Positions 37,584-46,674 of a DNA stretch of 64,000 nucleotides are shown one piece after another. Position 1 is the stretch's first letter. Each line of letters begins with the position of its first letter. The position numbers were made by a program, and so were the translations under genes. Origin of the DNA: Stieleria mannarensis (GTDB lineage: Bacteria > Planctomycetota > Planctomycetia > Pirellulales > Pirellulaceae); assembly GCF_014154935.1 (NCBI RefSeq), contig NZ_JACEHH010000024.1:62001-126000 (forward strand). The letters run 5' to 3'. A model generated the notes under the pieces. That model saw nothing but the letters and a program-made list of their open reading frames with translations. It was not told the origin of the DNA and ran no database searches.

Positions 37584-38810
37584 TCATTGCGCCGCTTCGG
37601 GATCGTTGGTCATCGCTTCGTGGGCGACGGGCAGATCGGGCAAGTCACGCACCTTGGGCTTGCGGATTCGGCGTGTTTTCTTGGGGATCAGCCCCCGCAT
37701 CAATTCCAATTTTCCGAAGCACAACAGGCGATCACCGGCCATCAGCACGCGGTCGGCCCTGGGGTTGGGGATCACGGATGAACCGCGGTAGAGCGTCAGG
37801 GCATTGATGTCTTTTTCTCTCAGCCCAGATGCTTGGATGGTCTTGTCGACGAATTCGGATCCCTCGGGGACGTGGATTTCGGCCACGCCGTAACCTCGGC
37901 TGACGGTCAGACGTTGCCGCAAATCGATTTCGGGGAAATCGACCTGGGCGGCGATGTAGTCGATGATGGAACCGGCGATGTCCAGTTGCAGGCAGTGTTC
38001 GATGCCTTCCAATCCGGGCGACGAGTTGACTTCCATGATCTGCGGGCCGTCCTTGCCTTCCAGCATGTCGACGCCGGCGACACGCAACCCCATGATTTGA
38101 GTGGTTCGGATGGCCGCGTCACGATATTCCTCGGGCAGGTCGACCGGTTCGGTCACACCGCCACGGTGCACGTTGCTGCGAAACTCCTGGCCTTGGGCGA
38201 CCCGCCGCATGGCGCCGACGACTTGGTCTCCGACCACGAACGCGCGGATGTCTTTGCCCTTGCTCTCGGCGACGAACTTTTGGATCAGCACGTTTTGTTT
38301 CTGACTTTGCAACAACTCGACGATCGCTTCGGCTGCCTTGACCGATTCGGCCAGCAACACGCCGATGCCCTGCGTGCCTTCTAACAGTTTGATGATGACG
38401 GGCGCCCCGCCGACTCGCTCGATCGCCGGCAACACATCCCGTTTGTCGCGGACGAAGGTGGTTTCGGGGATGCCGATCTGGTGCCGGCTAAGGATTTGCA
38501 GGCTGCGGAGTTTGTCGCGGGAATTGGAGATCCCGGCCGAAGAGTTCGTGGTGAAGATGTCCATCTGTTCGAACTGCCGCACGACAGCGGTGCCGAACTG
38601 GGTGATGGAGGCGCCGATGCGTGGCAGCACGGCGTCGTATTCGGACAGGTGTTTGCCGCGAAAGAACAGATCGGGTTCGGCCGGTTTCAGGTCGATCGCG
38701 AACTTCAACGTGTCCAACACCTTCACCTTGTGTCCGCGTTGGATGGCGGCTTCACGCAATCGGCGGGTGCTGTAGCAGCGAATGCTTCGCGAGAGGATTC
38801 CGAGTTTCAT
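37584..38810 (-). CDS. RimK-family glutamate ligase fused to a TrkA-C domain
   Basis: 408 residues. Residues 1-300 are the RimK ATP-grasp ligase (LGILSRSIRCYSTRRLREAA; ATP-binding IIKLLEGTQGIGVLL; Mg-binding MEVNSSPGLEGIE), which adds L-glutamate to protein or peptide C-termini. Residues about 305-385 (VAEIHVPEGSEFVDKTIQASG, GDRLLCFGKLE) match a TrkA-C/RCK_C domain, normally found on potassium channels and transporters. The fusion is unusual compared with E. coli RimK (about 300 residues). Downstream of an aspartoacylase-family gene on the same strand. Confidence 0.82.
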   Translation of the reverse strand: MKLGILSRSIRCYSTRRLREAAIQRGHKVKVLDTLKFAIDLKPAEPDLFFRGKHLSEYDAVLPRIGASITQFGTAVVRQFEQMDIFTTNSSAGISNSRDKLRSLQILSRHQIGIPETTFVRDKRDVLPAIERVGGAPVIIKLLEGTQGIGVLLAESVKAAEAIVELLQSQKQNVLIQKFVAESKGKDIRAFVVGDQVVGAMRRVAQGQEFRSNVHRGGVTEPVDLPEEYRDAAIRTTQIMGLRVAGVDMLEGKDGPQIMEVNSSPGLEGIEHCLQLDIAGSIIDYIAAQVDFPEIDLRQRLTVSRGYGVAEIHVPEGSEFVDKTIQASGLREKDINALTLYRGSSVIPNPRADRVLMAGDRLLCFGKLELMRGLIPKKTRRIRKPKVRDLPDLPVAHEAMTNDPEAAQ

Positions 38811-38876
38811 GGCGACACCGTATTGGCGATTCGGTTGATGAGAGAAGGAAAACGGCGGGACAAGAGGAACGGCAGT

Positions 38877-39947
38877 CTAGTTTGGATCGACGATTTGGAT
38901 GTTCGTCGACAGGTGTTCTTGGGCGGTTCGTTGAACATCGTCGGCCTGGGAATGTTTTTCCACGCGGCGGGCACTTTTGGCGCCGGCCAGGCGTCCCAAA
39001 TGGACGACGGGTTCGCCGGGCTGGACCGCCGGCAGCGTCGACATCCCGATCACGATCCCGTCAAAGGGGGCCAGAAGTTGGTTTTGGTCTTGATGGACCA
39101 GCGTGCTGTTGGTGGCGATCGGCTGGCCGGCGGCGACCGTGCTGCCCGGCGAGACGTGCATGTCCATGAACCCGCCGCGTTCGGCGCGGACCCACTTGGT
39201 TTGCTTGATCTTGACTTGGCCGGCGGGCATTTCGGGGTCGCCGTCCATCATGTCCAATTCTTTCAGCACGTTCAGGACGCCGCGTTTCATGCAGTCGACG
39301 ATCGACGGTTCGACCTTCCAGACCTCGCCGCCTTCGACCACGATCGTCGGGCAGCCCGACAGGGTGGCTTCGCGGCGAAACGATCCCTTGGGGCCTTTTC
39401 CGTCCAAGATCACGCCGGCGCCGAACGCTTCGGCCAGCCGCATGCACTGGGGGTTGCGAAAGTCGGCTCGGACGTTCGGGTAGTTGGTCCGGCGGACCGC
39501 GGCGGTGTGCAGGTCGATCCCAAAATCACTGCGTCGGACGATGGCATCGAAGATCACTTTTGCCATCCGCGTGGCCATGCTTCCGCTGGCGTTGCCGGGG
39601 AAGCAACGATTCAGGTCACGGCGGTCGGGCAGGTAGCGCGAGTGACGCTCGAACCCCAGCACGTTCAGGACGGGAATCAGGACGACCGTGCCTGCGGTCA
39701 GCTGCAATTCGCCGTCGGCGATCAGCGAGCGGATGGCGCCGGTTCCGTTGATTTCGTCCCCATGCAAGGCCCCGGACACGAACACCGTCGGGCCGTCCCG
39801 GTGGCCGCGGATCACCCGCACGGCGATGCCGATGTCACGGCTGCTGTAACTTTCGGTGATCAATAATTCCGAGTTGACCGATTCACCGGGGGCGACGGAC
39901 TTGTCGAACCAAGATTGGACCGAAGAATGGGATGGATCTGGAACCAT
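38877..39947 (-). CDS. Succinylglutamate desuccinylase/aspartoacylase-family metallohydrolase
   Basis: 356 residues from the ATG at 39947; an in-frame start at 39998 is the alternative. The zinc carboxypeptidase-like fold is shown by SGALHGDEING (His and Glu ligands), DRRDLNRCFPG and FGIDLHTAAVRRTNYPN. The C-terminal half contains a lipoyl/biotin-like beta barrel segment (MDMHVSPGSTVAAGQPIA), common in this subfamily. It lies 66 bp upstream of the rimK-like gene, so it may process glutamyl or N-acyl-amino-acid products related to that ligase; this link is inference. Confidence 0.85.
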   Translation of the reverse strand: MVPDPSHSSVQSWFDKSVAPGESVNSELLITESYSSRDIGIAVRVIRGHRDGPTVFVSGALHGDEINGTGAIRSLIADGELQLTAGTVVLIPVLNVLGFERHSRYLPDRRDLNRCFPGNASGSMATRMAKVIFDAIVRRSDFGIDLHTAAVRRTNYPNVRADFRNPQCMRLAEAFGAGVILDGKGPKGSFRREATLSGCPTIVVEGGEVWKVEPSIVDCMKRGVLNVLKELDMMDGDPEMPAGQVKIKQTKWVRAERGGFMDMHVSPGSTVAAGQPIATNSTLVHQDQNQLLAPFDGIVIGMSTLPAVQPGEPVVHLGRLAGAKSARRVEKHSQADDVQRTAQEHLSTNIQIVDPN

Positions 39948-40115
39948 AGGGGAACGATCGCAAAGCACGCGGCTTTTGATGAGTGTCGGACAATTCATCT
40001 TCTATTATATGGCAGACGAGGTGCTTGTTGCAGCGGGCAAGCGTTCCGATTGGGGCGGCAAACCGCGGTCCGATCGAGTACGATCTGTTGATCATTGGGT
40101 GTTGACTGGAAACGC

Positions 40116-40961
40116 ATGGCAAAACGATCTGACTATCCGATCTCCCGCGATCCCCCACGGCTTCGCGTGGGCAGCCGTCTGGGCAAGTACCGGCTCAATC
40201 GACGGATCGGGCAAGGCGGCTTTGCCGACGTCTATGCCGCCACCGACACCTTGCTGTCGACCAAGGTGGCGCTGAAGATCCCCAATTCAAGGTGGGTCAC
40301 GCCGGAGCTGATCGATGAGTTCCGACGGGAGGTCAAACTGACGATCGAGCTGGATCATCCCAACATCCTGCCGATTCGCGACGCCCGGTTCATCGAAGGG
40401 CACTTTGTCATCGTGTCGCCGTTGGCCAAGCGGACGCTCAATGACCGGTTGAGCAAACGGATCCGGTTCGAACTGGGGTTCGAGTTGATGTCGCAATTGC
40501 TCGAAGCGGTCTCGTATGCCCACGCGATGGGGGTGATCCATTGCGACATCAAACCCGAGAACATTTTGCTGTTCGACGACGATTGGTTGCGGCTGGCGGA
40601 TTTCGGCATCGCCAAGGTGGCCCAGCAAACGATCAACGGTTCGGGCACCGGGACGCTCGGCTACATGCCACCGGAGCAGGCGATGGGAAAGCCGTCGGCC
40701 CGCAGCGACGTGTTTTCGCTCGGTCTGATCGCTTACCGATTGTTTTCGGGGAAATGGCCGGAGTATCCCTTCGATTGGCCATTCCCCGGTGCGGCGACGA
40801 TCCGCAAACGCGTGCATCCGGATCTGATCGGCATCATTCGAAAATCGGTGGCCATCAAACCGCGAGACCGCTATGCCGATGCCGGTAAGATGGCCGCGGA
40901 GTGGGAAAAATCGCGAACCAAGGCGATTCGACACGTCCTTCGAAAACGAAAGTCCAGTTAA
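40116..40961 (+). CDS. Cytosolic Ser/Thr protein kinase, non-RD type
   Basis: 281 residues from the ATG at 40116; an upstream GTG at 40095 is possible. A complete small Hanks-type kinase: Gly-loop RIGQGGFADVYAA, catalytic Lys in VALKIPNSR, catalytic loop VIHCDIKPENILLF (HRD is HCD) and Mg-loop LADFGIAKV. GTLGYMPPEQ follows, and the C-lobe runs to a basic tail. No membrane segment or sensor domain is present. Its stop abuts the ATG of the PP2C gene, so kinase and phosphatase are made together. Confidence 0.88.
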   Translation: MAKRSDYPISRDPPRLRVGSRLGKYRLNRRIGQGGFADVYAATDTLLSTKVALKIPNSRWVTPELIDEFRREVKLTIELDHPNILPIRDARFIEGHFVIVSPLAKRTLNDRLSKRIRFELGFELMSQLLEAVSYAHAMGVIHCDIKPENILLFDDDWLRLADFGIAKVAQQTINGSGTGTLGYMPPEQAMGKPSARSDVFSLGLIAYRLFSGKWPEYPFDWPFPGAATIRKRVHPDLIGIIRKSVAIKPRDRYADAGKMAAEWEKSRTKAIRHVLRKRKSS

Positions 40962-41777
40962 ATGGCCAGCCGGCAAAGCGTTTCCACATCGATGCCCCCG
41001 ACGCAGCTGTATCTGGAATGTGAGATGGAGCAGCCGGAGGTTTTCGATCATGCCCAGGGCCGCGTGTCGGCGTTCGCACGCACCTGTCCCGGCAAACAAG
41101 AGCCCAACGACGACAGCGCCGCAGTGATCCGAACCTTGGACGACGCCCTGGTCATGGCCGTCGCCGATGGGGTCGGCGGATCGCCATCGGGGCACCGGGC
41201 GTCGGCCATCGCGATGCAATGTCTGGTCGAAAGCCTGCAGTCCCAGACCGACAGTGGCGACCTGAGACCGTGGATCTTGGACGGGATCGAGAAAGCCAAC
41301 GACCGCATCCTCCAACTCGGGATCGGAGCCGGAACGACGCTCTCGGTGGTCGAGGTGCAGCAGCGGATCGCGCGGGGTTACCAAGTCGGCGATTCGATGG
41401 CCTTGATCGTCGGCCAACGTGGCGTGATCAAGTGGAAATCGACCTCGCATTCGCCGGTCGGCTACGCCGTCGAATCGGGGATGATGGGCGAGGAGGAAGC
41501 GATGTACCACGACGATCGCCACTATGTCTCGAATCTGGTAGGGTCCAAAAGCATGCACATCGAGATCGGGCCGGCGGTCACGTTGGCGGCCCGCGATACG
41601 ATCGTCTTGGCCAGCGACGGACTGTTCGACAACTTGCATCTGGACGAGGTCTGCTCCCTGGCCCGCGTCGGCCCGCCGGTCCAACGCATCCGCCGGCTGA
41701 TCGATCAGGCGACCGAGCGGATGCACACCGATCGGGGCAAGCCCGATGATTTAAGCATCGTGTTGCTCGCGCCCTAA
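40962..41777 (+). CDS. PP2C-family protein phosphatase
   Basis: 271 residues. The metal-binding motifs of PP2C are all present: PNDDSAAVI, VADGVGGSPSGHRAS, YQVGDSMALIV, ILASDGLFDNL (read as VLASDGLFDNL) and the terminal DDLSIVLL. It is expected to dephosphorylate Ser/Thr, most simply the products of the kinase encoded immediately upstream with zero spacing. No membrane segment. Immediately after its stop is one of two 27-bp direct repeats. Confidence 0.88.
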   Translation: MASRQSVSTSMPPTQLYLECEMEQPEVFDHAQGRVSAFARTCPGKQEPNDDSAAVIRTLDDALVMAVADGVGGSPSGHRASAIAMQCLVESLQSQTDSGDLRPWILDGIEKANDRILQLGIGAGTTLSVVEVQQRIARGYQVGDSMALIVGQRGVIKWKSTSHSPVGYAVESGMMGEEEAMYHDDRHYVSNLVGSKSMHIEIGPAVTLAARDTIVLASDGLFDNLHLDEVCSLARVGPPVQRIRRLIDQATERMHTDRGKPDDLSIVLLAP

Positions 41778-42155
41778 CGTGGGGTAAGCATCCTGCTTGC
41801 CATCCGGTGCCAGCGGGACGCGTGGGCGAGCGGCACATGGGCGAATTCTCGATCACCACGTACCACCGGCATCATCGCTTCGTTTTATCGACGAGGCCAA
41901 ACCGTCATTTCCACGCGATTGAGTCAAACGCCGGGAACGATTCAGCCGTTATCCATTCGCCGAAGCCGACGACAAACGATTGGCAATGAATTGAATTGCC
42001 TTCTGCAACGAGCCGAATGATCAACGTCGGAGTTCTCCGGTCGATGCAGAACCTGCTGAAGAGCCTCGGAAATCGGTCATTTTTCCCTCGACCGAAAATC
42101 CTTTCCTTTTTCCTGTAACAATTGACACCGGGATGTGGGTTACTCGTGGAGTCAA
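41778..42155. other. Non-coding stretch before the ECF sigma gene
   Basis: 378 bp, visibly more AT-rich than the preceding genes from about 41870 onward. Apart from the left direct repeat, no element was recognised. The sigma promoter probably lies in the AT-rich part just upstream of 42120, but no box is convincing. Confidence 0.45.
41782..41808. repeat. 27-bp direct repeat, left copy (family F)
   Basis: Contains GTAAGCATCCTGCTTGCCAT. The copy at 47501-47527 is in the same orientation and differs at one of 27 positions. The core can fold (GGTAAGCA/TGCTTGCC). Confidence 0.8.
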
Positions 42156-42752
42156 ATGATGCAGGATCCCGAAACACGACCGTCGCTGATCGGCCAGCTA
42201 CATGACCCGGCATCACACGATGCCTGGGCGGAGTTTGTCGGTTTGTACCAGCCGGTCGTCTATCGGGTCGCCCGCGGGCGAGGGCTGCAACATGCCGACG
42301 CCGAAGATATAGCGCAGGATGTTTTCGCTACGGTTGGCCGCAAGGTTGGCGAGTTCGATCTGGGACGATGCGGTTCGTTTCGTGGCTGGTTGTTGAAGAT
42401 CACTCGCGACCAGGTCGTTAACAAACTGACTCGCGGCCCTCGTGATGTCGGCAGCGGCGATTCGGAAGTGCAAGCGATGCTCGGCGAGCAACCGGCACGC
42501 AGCGAAACACTGACCCTGCTGAGGGTTGAGCACCAGCGAGCCCTGCTGGCGAGGGCCGCCGAACGGTTGCGTGGTTCGATCAGCCCACCGATCTGGGATG
42601 CGTTCTGGATCACGGCCGTCGAGGGAATTTCGATCGCGGAAGCCGCCGAGAGATTGGGGAAGACTGAAGGAAGCGTTCGCGTGGCCCGTTGCCGCGTGTT
42701 GGCAAGACTACGAAAAGAGGTACAGGACCATGATTGCCCGTTTTCATTATGA
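42156..42752 (+). CDS. ECF-type RNA polymerase sigma factor
   Basis: 198 residues from tandem ATGs at 42156/42159 with GGAG upstream. Region 2 has WAEFVGLYQPVVYRVA, DAEDIAQDVFATV and GSFRGWLLKITRD. Region 4 has AVEGISIAEAAERLGKTEGSV and VRVARCRVLARLR. It overlaps the receptor kinase gene by 23 bp, the arrangement seen for planctomycete sigma factors controlled by a partner kinase rather than a classical anti-sigma factor. The kinase's N-terminal zinc motif may hold the sigma factor. Confidence 0.88.
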   Translation: MMQDPETRPSLIGQLHDPASHDAWAEFVGLYQPVVYRVARGRGLQHADAEDIAQDVFATVGRKVGEFDLGRCGSFRGWLLKITRDQVVNKLTRGPRDVGSGDSEVQAMLGEQPARSETLTLLRVEHQRALLARAAERLRGSISPPIWDAFWITAVEGISIAEAAERLGKTEGSVRVARCRVLARLRKEVQDHDCPFSL

Positions 42753-45700
42753 CCGCAAAACGCTGACTCGCTTCTTGGATGAAGAAGCCGGCTCAGAAAC
42801 GGCTGAGATCGCGTCGCACGTCGAACAGTGCGAGGAGTGTCAGTCGGCATTGGAGTCGCTGATGGGAGATGGATTGACGATGGACAAGGCGGGTGAGTTG
42901 CTGCGTGGTAGCGCGAGTTTTCAGCTTCCGGATCTGAAAGACGGCAAGCCGGAAGCTTGCCCCACCTTCCTTCAATCGTCCGACGATCCCGGCTCCATCG
43001 GTCGTTTCGCCCGCTACGAAATCAAACGAATTCTCGGTCGCGGCGGCATGGGGATCGTGATGCAGGCCCTCGACACGTCGCTCGGTCGTCATTGCGCCGT
43101 GAAAGTCCTCGTTCCCGAACTGGCCAGCAGCGCCGCGTCCCGCCGGCGGTTTTCACGCGAAGCTAGAAGTGCCGCCGCCGTCGTTCATCCGCACGTCGTC
43201 CCGATTCAAACCGTCGATGAATACAACGGAATACCGTACCTGGTGATGCCGGTTGTCGAAGGCCAAAGTCTACAACAGCGAGTCGACGCGGACGGCCCGT
43301 TGTCGGTCATCGAAACCGTCCGCATCGCTTCACAGGTCGCCGAGGGTCTCGCCGCCGCCCATGACCAGGGCCTCGTCCACCGCGACATCAAACCCGCCAA
43401 CGTGTTACTGGAAAATGGCGTCGAACGAGTCCAAATCACCGACTTTGGTCTCGCCCGCGCCGTCGACGACGCCAGCATGACTCGGTCGGGCGTGATCGCC
43501 GGCACCCCGCAATACATGTCCCCTGAACAAGCTCACGGCGACACGATCGATCACCGCAGCGATCTGTTTTCACTGGGCAGTTTGACTTACTTCATGCTCG
43601 CCGGCCGCAGCCCCTTCCGAGCCGAGACGACGATGGGCGTGCTCAATCGGATCGGCAATGACGAACCACGCGGTATTCGGTCCATCAACGCCGATGCCCC
43701 CCAGTGGTTGGAACAAATCGTGTTGCGGCTGCTTTCCAAATCGCCCGATGATCGTTTCCAATCGGCCGCCGAAGTAGCCGAACTGCTGCAGAACTGGCAT
43801 GCCCACCTGCAACAGCCGGACATCATGGTCCGTCCGCCTGAGCCGACGGCGCTAGCCGCGGGCCTGCCAACTCACACGTCGACTTTCAAGGATAGCGCCG
43901 ACAGCTCACGAGGCCGATTCACCAAATGGCTGATCGCCACCGCCGCCCTCGCCTGCTTTGCAGTCCTCGCAACCGTGATCGTTCTTGAAACGAACAAAGG
44001 CACCATTCGTATCGAAAGTAATTCGCGGGCAGACGTTCCGATTCGGATCATTCAAGGCCAGAAAATCGTCGACCAACTCAGCGTTTCTCTCGAGGGTGCC
44101 ACAACACGTTTGAGCGCAGGCAACTACCGAATCGAAGTCGATGGCGAAGCAACCGACGTTCATCTCTCAGGGGATCGCGTGACGTTGAAACGCGGCGAGA
44201 CTTGGTTGGCGAAGATTGATGTCCGCTTGGCAGCGGACACCGTGCGTGAATGGAACGCGTATGGCTTCGGTGATCGGAATGGCCCGAATTCAATCGACGT
44301 GGCAGTACCGAATTACCAACCAGAAAAGGCGTTCGCCACCCAGAAGCATCCCGCCGCCAAATTCGTGCCAATTCTTGGCCCGACAACGCAAGGCGGCAAC
44401 GTGAGCGCCCTCGATCCTCCCAGCGAACAGGAAATCCTCCGCGTTCTAGAGTCGCAACGTCTTGCAAACGGCAACATTCCATCGATCTGGAAAACACGGC
44501 GAGAGAATCTGCGAATAACGAAAGAAAAAATCGCAGACTACATCGATCCTCCTCGCATGTACCCTCTGATTGGTCCAGCACAACTCCACCACGCACACTA
44601 CAAATGCACGGTCTATTTCGATGGAAAACAAAAAATCGATCATCCAATCCCCCATTCCATTGACGAACGCGATGTAATCAAAGTGGTCTACATCGATCAC
44701 AAGCATTTTCATCTGATCAGCGACGCACCATCAAGATTTCATAGTCACGGCAAGTCCCAAACAGCAGGTGCGTCAGAGGATACCAACAGCTTGACTGTCA
44801 AAGTCGAAGCGTTCAATCGCAGAATGATCGCATCTGATGGCGACGATCACCAGCCTCTGCTCACCGTCGACGAACTGCTTTCACTCAGCCGATGGAAACT
44901 GCAGACCGATAGCGAGCTCTCCGTCGAAGTCAACGATTTACTCACCGACCTTGGAATCGGACGCTATTTGCCAGAGCAATGGATGATCGAAGGAGGTCAA
45001 TCGGAGGTCGTGACGGATGATGGAGAGATCAAGATTTACACCATTGAACTGGTTAACCGTTACACACACTCAAAGGTTCTCGTTCGCAAACGCTACCGTG
45101 CTCCACCCGTGAACTTCCAGGCCCCCAGACAGCCCGCCGCGATTGAACGGGCAACGCCGCTGGCTGCTGCGATCACCGAGTTCAACGCGATGCATCATTC
45201 CGTCGATGGCAAACGTCAGCCGCCGCTTACTGTCGATGAAGTGCTGGCCGCGATTGTGGATTGGAACTCGCGACGCAATGAAGCTTCGGTTGACAACAAA
45301 ACCTTCGCGAGCTTTCAAGAGATCGCACTGACTCACCAAATTCCAGACGGGGCGAAACTGGCAGTAATTCCGAGTTTCGGGAGCCTAGACGGTGACACCT
45401 TCAGGATTTGGTCGGTGCGAATCGTGATGCCTCAAGTCGCAAAGCCCGGCCACACCGATGCGTTTCTAATACGTCAGCAGTACATTTCGGTCGACTCGGC
45501 GACGGACGGTGTGGTCCATTGGGGCAAGCCAAATGACGTGGGCTTGCAAGCGGGTGTTCGGTTGATCCCGGGCCAGCGGTCCTATCAAGTTGGTCAATCG
45601 ATCAAAACGGAATTCGTCTATCGCAGCATCTCTGGCAAAGCGATTGACGTCACGATTCCGAACATCTTCTCGCATCAAAAGCTGATCGCGAAGGACGCAA

Positions 45701-46545
45701 ACGGAAATGCCCTCGATGTTGTTGAAGTTGAAGACATGACAATCGGCGGCGCGGTGGAAACCGAAATCGGCGAGAAGCCAACGGTCAAGCGTGGAAAGCC
45801 ACTTGCCCTCGGATACATCACGCCGGTTTGGGGTTTTGATATCGGCAAAGGACATCCAGCGGAGACCAATCTCACCGTCACCGACGGACTTGAGTGTTTC
45901 TTGACTTATGTGGTCAGCGATCTCGATGGCGGCGAATTGCAGACGGGCGAAGTGGTGTTCGAGGTCGCAGGGCACAAGACTGACACGTCGTTAGGCTTCG
46001 ACACAAGTGCATTGCAGCCCGGCGCGGATGAATCGAGAGCTGAACCCGCCGAGCCGAACCCAGCTTTCGCCACTCCCCATTCGCTGATGACGTATTACAC
46101 CGACTGTCAGTTTCGTGACGACGAGTTGCAGGACGTGCAGCGCAACAAGGCTGACGAACTCGAAGCGTTACTCGCTCGGTCGATGATCGACAACGCGCCC
46201 ACGATCGCCAAGGCAGGGCTGTCTCAAGCCGCCGCCAGCATTCGCGAGCGACTTCAAGGCGATGAATCTCGCGAGCCGACGCAAAACGAGCTGATCCTGA
46301 CCGCGGCTACGCCTTCGATGTTAAAGAATCCTCGCCAGTTCGTGCTGGAATTCGACGCGTCTGACGAAGCCGTTCCTGACGAAGCCAAAAGGCCAAAGCG
46401 ACGGAAGAAATACGAGATCGAAACCGACGCGAAGGGCGTTCGGGCCATTGATGTCAATGAACGCAGCCGCATGGAACTGAAGAAGATCGACGGTCGATGG
46501 TGGATCGACGATCCCTGGGCGGAAGACGAGGAAACAGGGTTTTGA
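42730..46545 (+). CDS. Receptor Ser/Thr kinase with anti-sigma-like N-terminus and large extracytoplasmic region
   Basis: 1271 residues from the ATG at 42730. Residues about 1-50 carry a zinc anti-sigma-like motif HVEQCEECQ. The kinase domain (about 95-360) is complete: ILGRGGMGIVMQA, AVKVL, LVHRDIKPANVLL, ITDFGLARA, GTPQYMSPEQ. One membrane helix lies at about 397-420 (LIATAALACFAVLATVIVL). Outside are three related segments around LTVDE(L/V)L, then a domain with SYQVGQSIKTEFVYRSISG, and a basic C-terminal domain ending WWIDDPW. Linkers before and after the kinase contain hairpin repeat DNA (42943-42961 and near 43850). The outer part is more AT-rich than the kinase part. Confidence 0.85.
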   Translation: MIARFHYDRKTLTRFLDEEAGSETAEIASHVEQCEECQSALESLMGDGLTMDKAGELLRGSASFQLPDLKDGKPEACPTFLQSSDDPGSIGRFARYEIKRILGRGGMGIVMQALDTSLGRHCAVKVLVPELASSAASRRRFSREARSAAAVVHPHVVPIQTVDEYNGIPYLVMPVVEGQSLQQRVDADGPLSVIETVRIASQVAEGLAAAHDQGLVHRDIKPANVLLENGVERVQITDFGLARAVDDASMTRSGVIAGTPQYMSPEQAHGDTIDHRSDLFSLGSLTYFMLAGRSPFRAETTMGVLNRIGNDEPRGIRSINADAPQWLEQIVLRLLSKSPDDRFQSAAEVAELLQNWHAHLQQPDIMVRPPEPTALAAGLPTHTSTFKDSADSSRGRFTKWLIATAALACFAVLATVIVLETNKGTIRIESNSRADVPIRIIQGQKIVDQLSVSLEGATTRLSAGNYRIEVDGEATDVHLSGDRVTLKRGETWLAKIDVRLAADTVREWNAYGFGDRNGPNSIDVAVPNYQPEKAFATQKHPAAKFVPILGPTTQGGNVSALDPPSEQEILRVLESQRLANGNIPSIWKTRRENLRITKEKIADYIDPPRMYPLIGPAQLHHAHYKCTVYFDGKQKIDHPIPHSIDERDVIKVVYIDHKHFHLISDAPSRFHSHGKSQTAGASEDTNSLTVKVEAFNRRMIASDGDDHQPLLTVDELLSLSRWKLQTDSELSVEVNDLLTDLGIGRYLPEQWMIEGGQSEVVTDDGEIKIYTIELVNRYTHSKVLVRKRYRAPPVNFQAPRQPAAIERATPLAAAITEFNAMHHSVDGKRQPPLTVDEVLAAIVDWNSRRNEASVDNKTFASFQEIALTHQIPDGAKLAVIPSFGSLDGDTFRIWSVRIVMPQVAKPGHTDAFLIRQQYISVDSATDGVVHWGKPNDVGLQAGVRLIPGQRSYQVGQSIKTEFVYRSISGKAIDVTIPNIFSHQKLIAKDANGNALDVVEVEDMTIGGAVETEIGEKPTVKRGKPLALGYITPVWGFDIGKGHPAETNLTVTDGLECFLTYVVSDLDGGELQTGEVVFEVAGHKTDTSLGFDTSALQPGADESRAEPAEPNPAFATPHSLMTYYTDCQFRDDELQDVQRNKADELEALLARSMIDNAPTIAKAGLSQAAASIRERLQGDESREPTQNELILTAATPSMLKNPRQFVLEFDASDEAVPDEAKRPKRRKKYEIETDAKGVRAIDVNERSRMELKKIDGRWWIDDPWAEDEETGF
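42943..42961. repeat. Palindromic repeat inside kinase coding sequence
   Basis: GGCAAGC-CGGAA-GCTTGCC, perfect 7-bp arms, coding for part of DGKPEACPTF between the zinc motif and the kinase domain. It resembles intergenic repeats such as GCAAGCCGGAGGCTTACGC at about 47529-47547. Confidence 0.6.
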
Positions 46546-46674
46546 AACTAGGAATATGTGCTTCACTGCGTTGCCACGTCAAAGGTGTGTTTCAGGGAAT
46601 GACGCTGTGACTGATGTGCGTGGGTGTTATAGTGTCAGAGCAGACAGCCCTTTCTCCGGCAATGGAAAATCCCG

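Noticed and set aside
38481-39866. 461-codon open frame opposite the rimK-like and aspartoacylase-like genes
   Set aside because: Shadow of two genes with clear catalytic motifs.
40287-41726. 479-codon open frame opposite the kinase/PP2C pair
   Set aside because: Runs antisense through two coupled genes whose motifs are complete.
41782-41808. Treating the 27-bp direct repeats as phage att sites
   Set aside because: No integrase or tRNA is present and the core is a member of a dispersed hairpin family, so only a recombination-flanked block is claimed.
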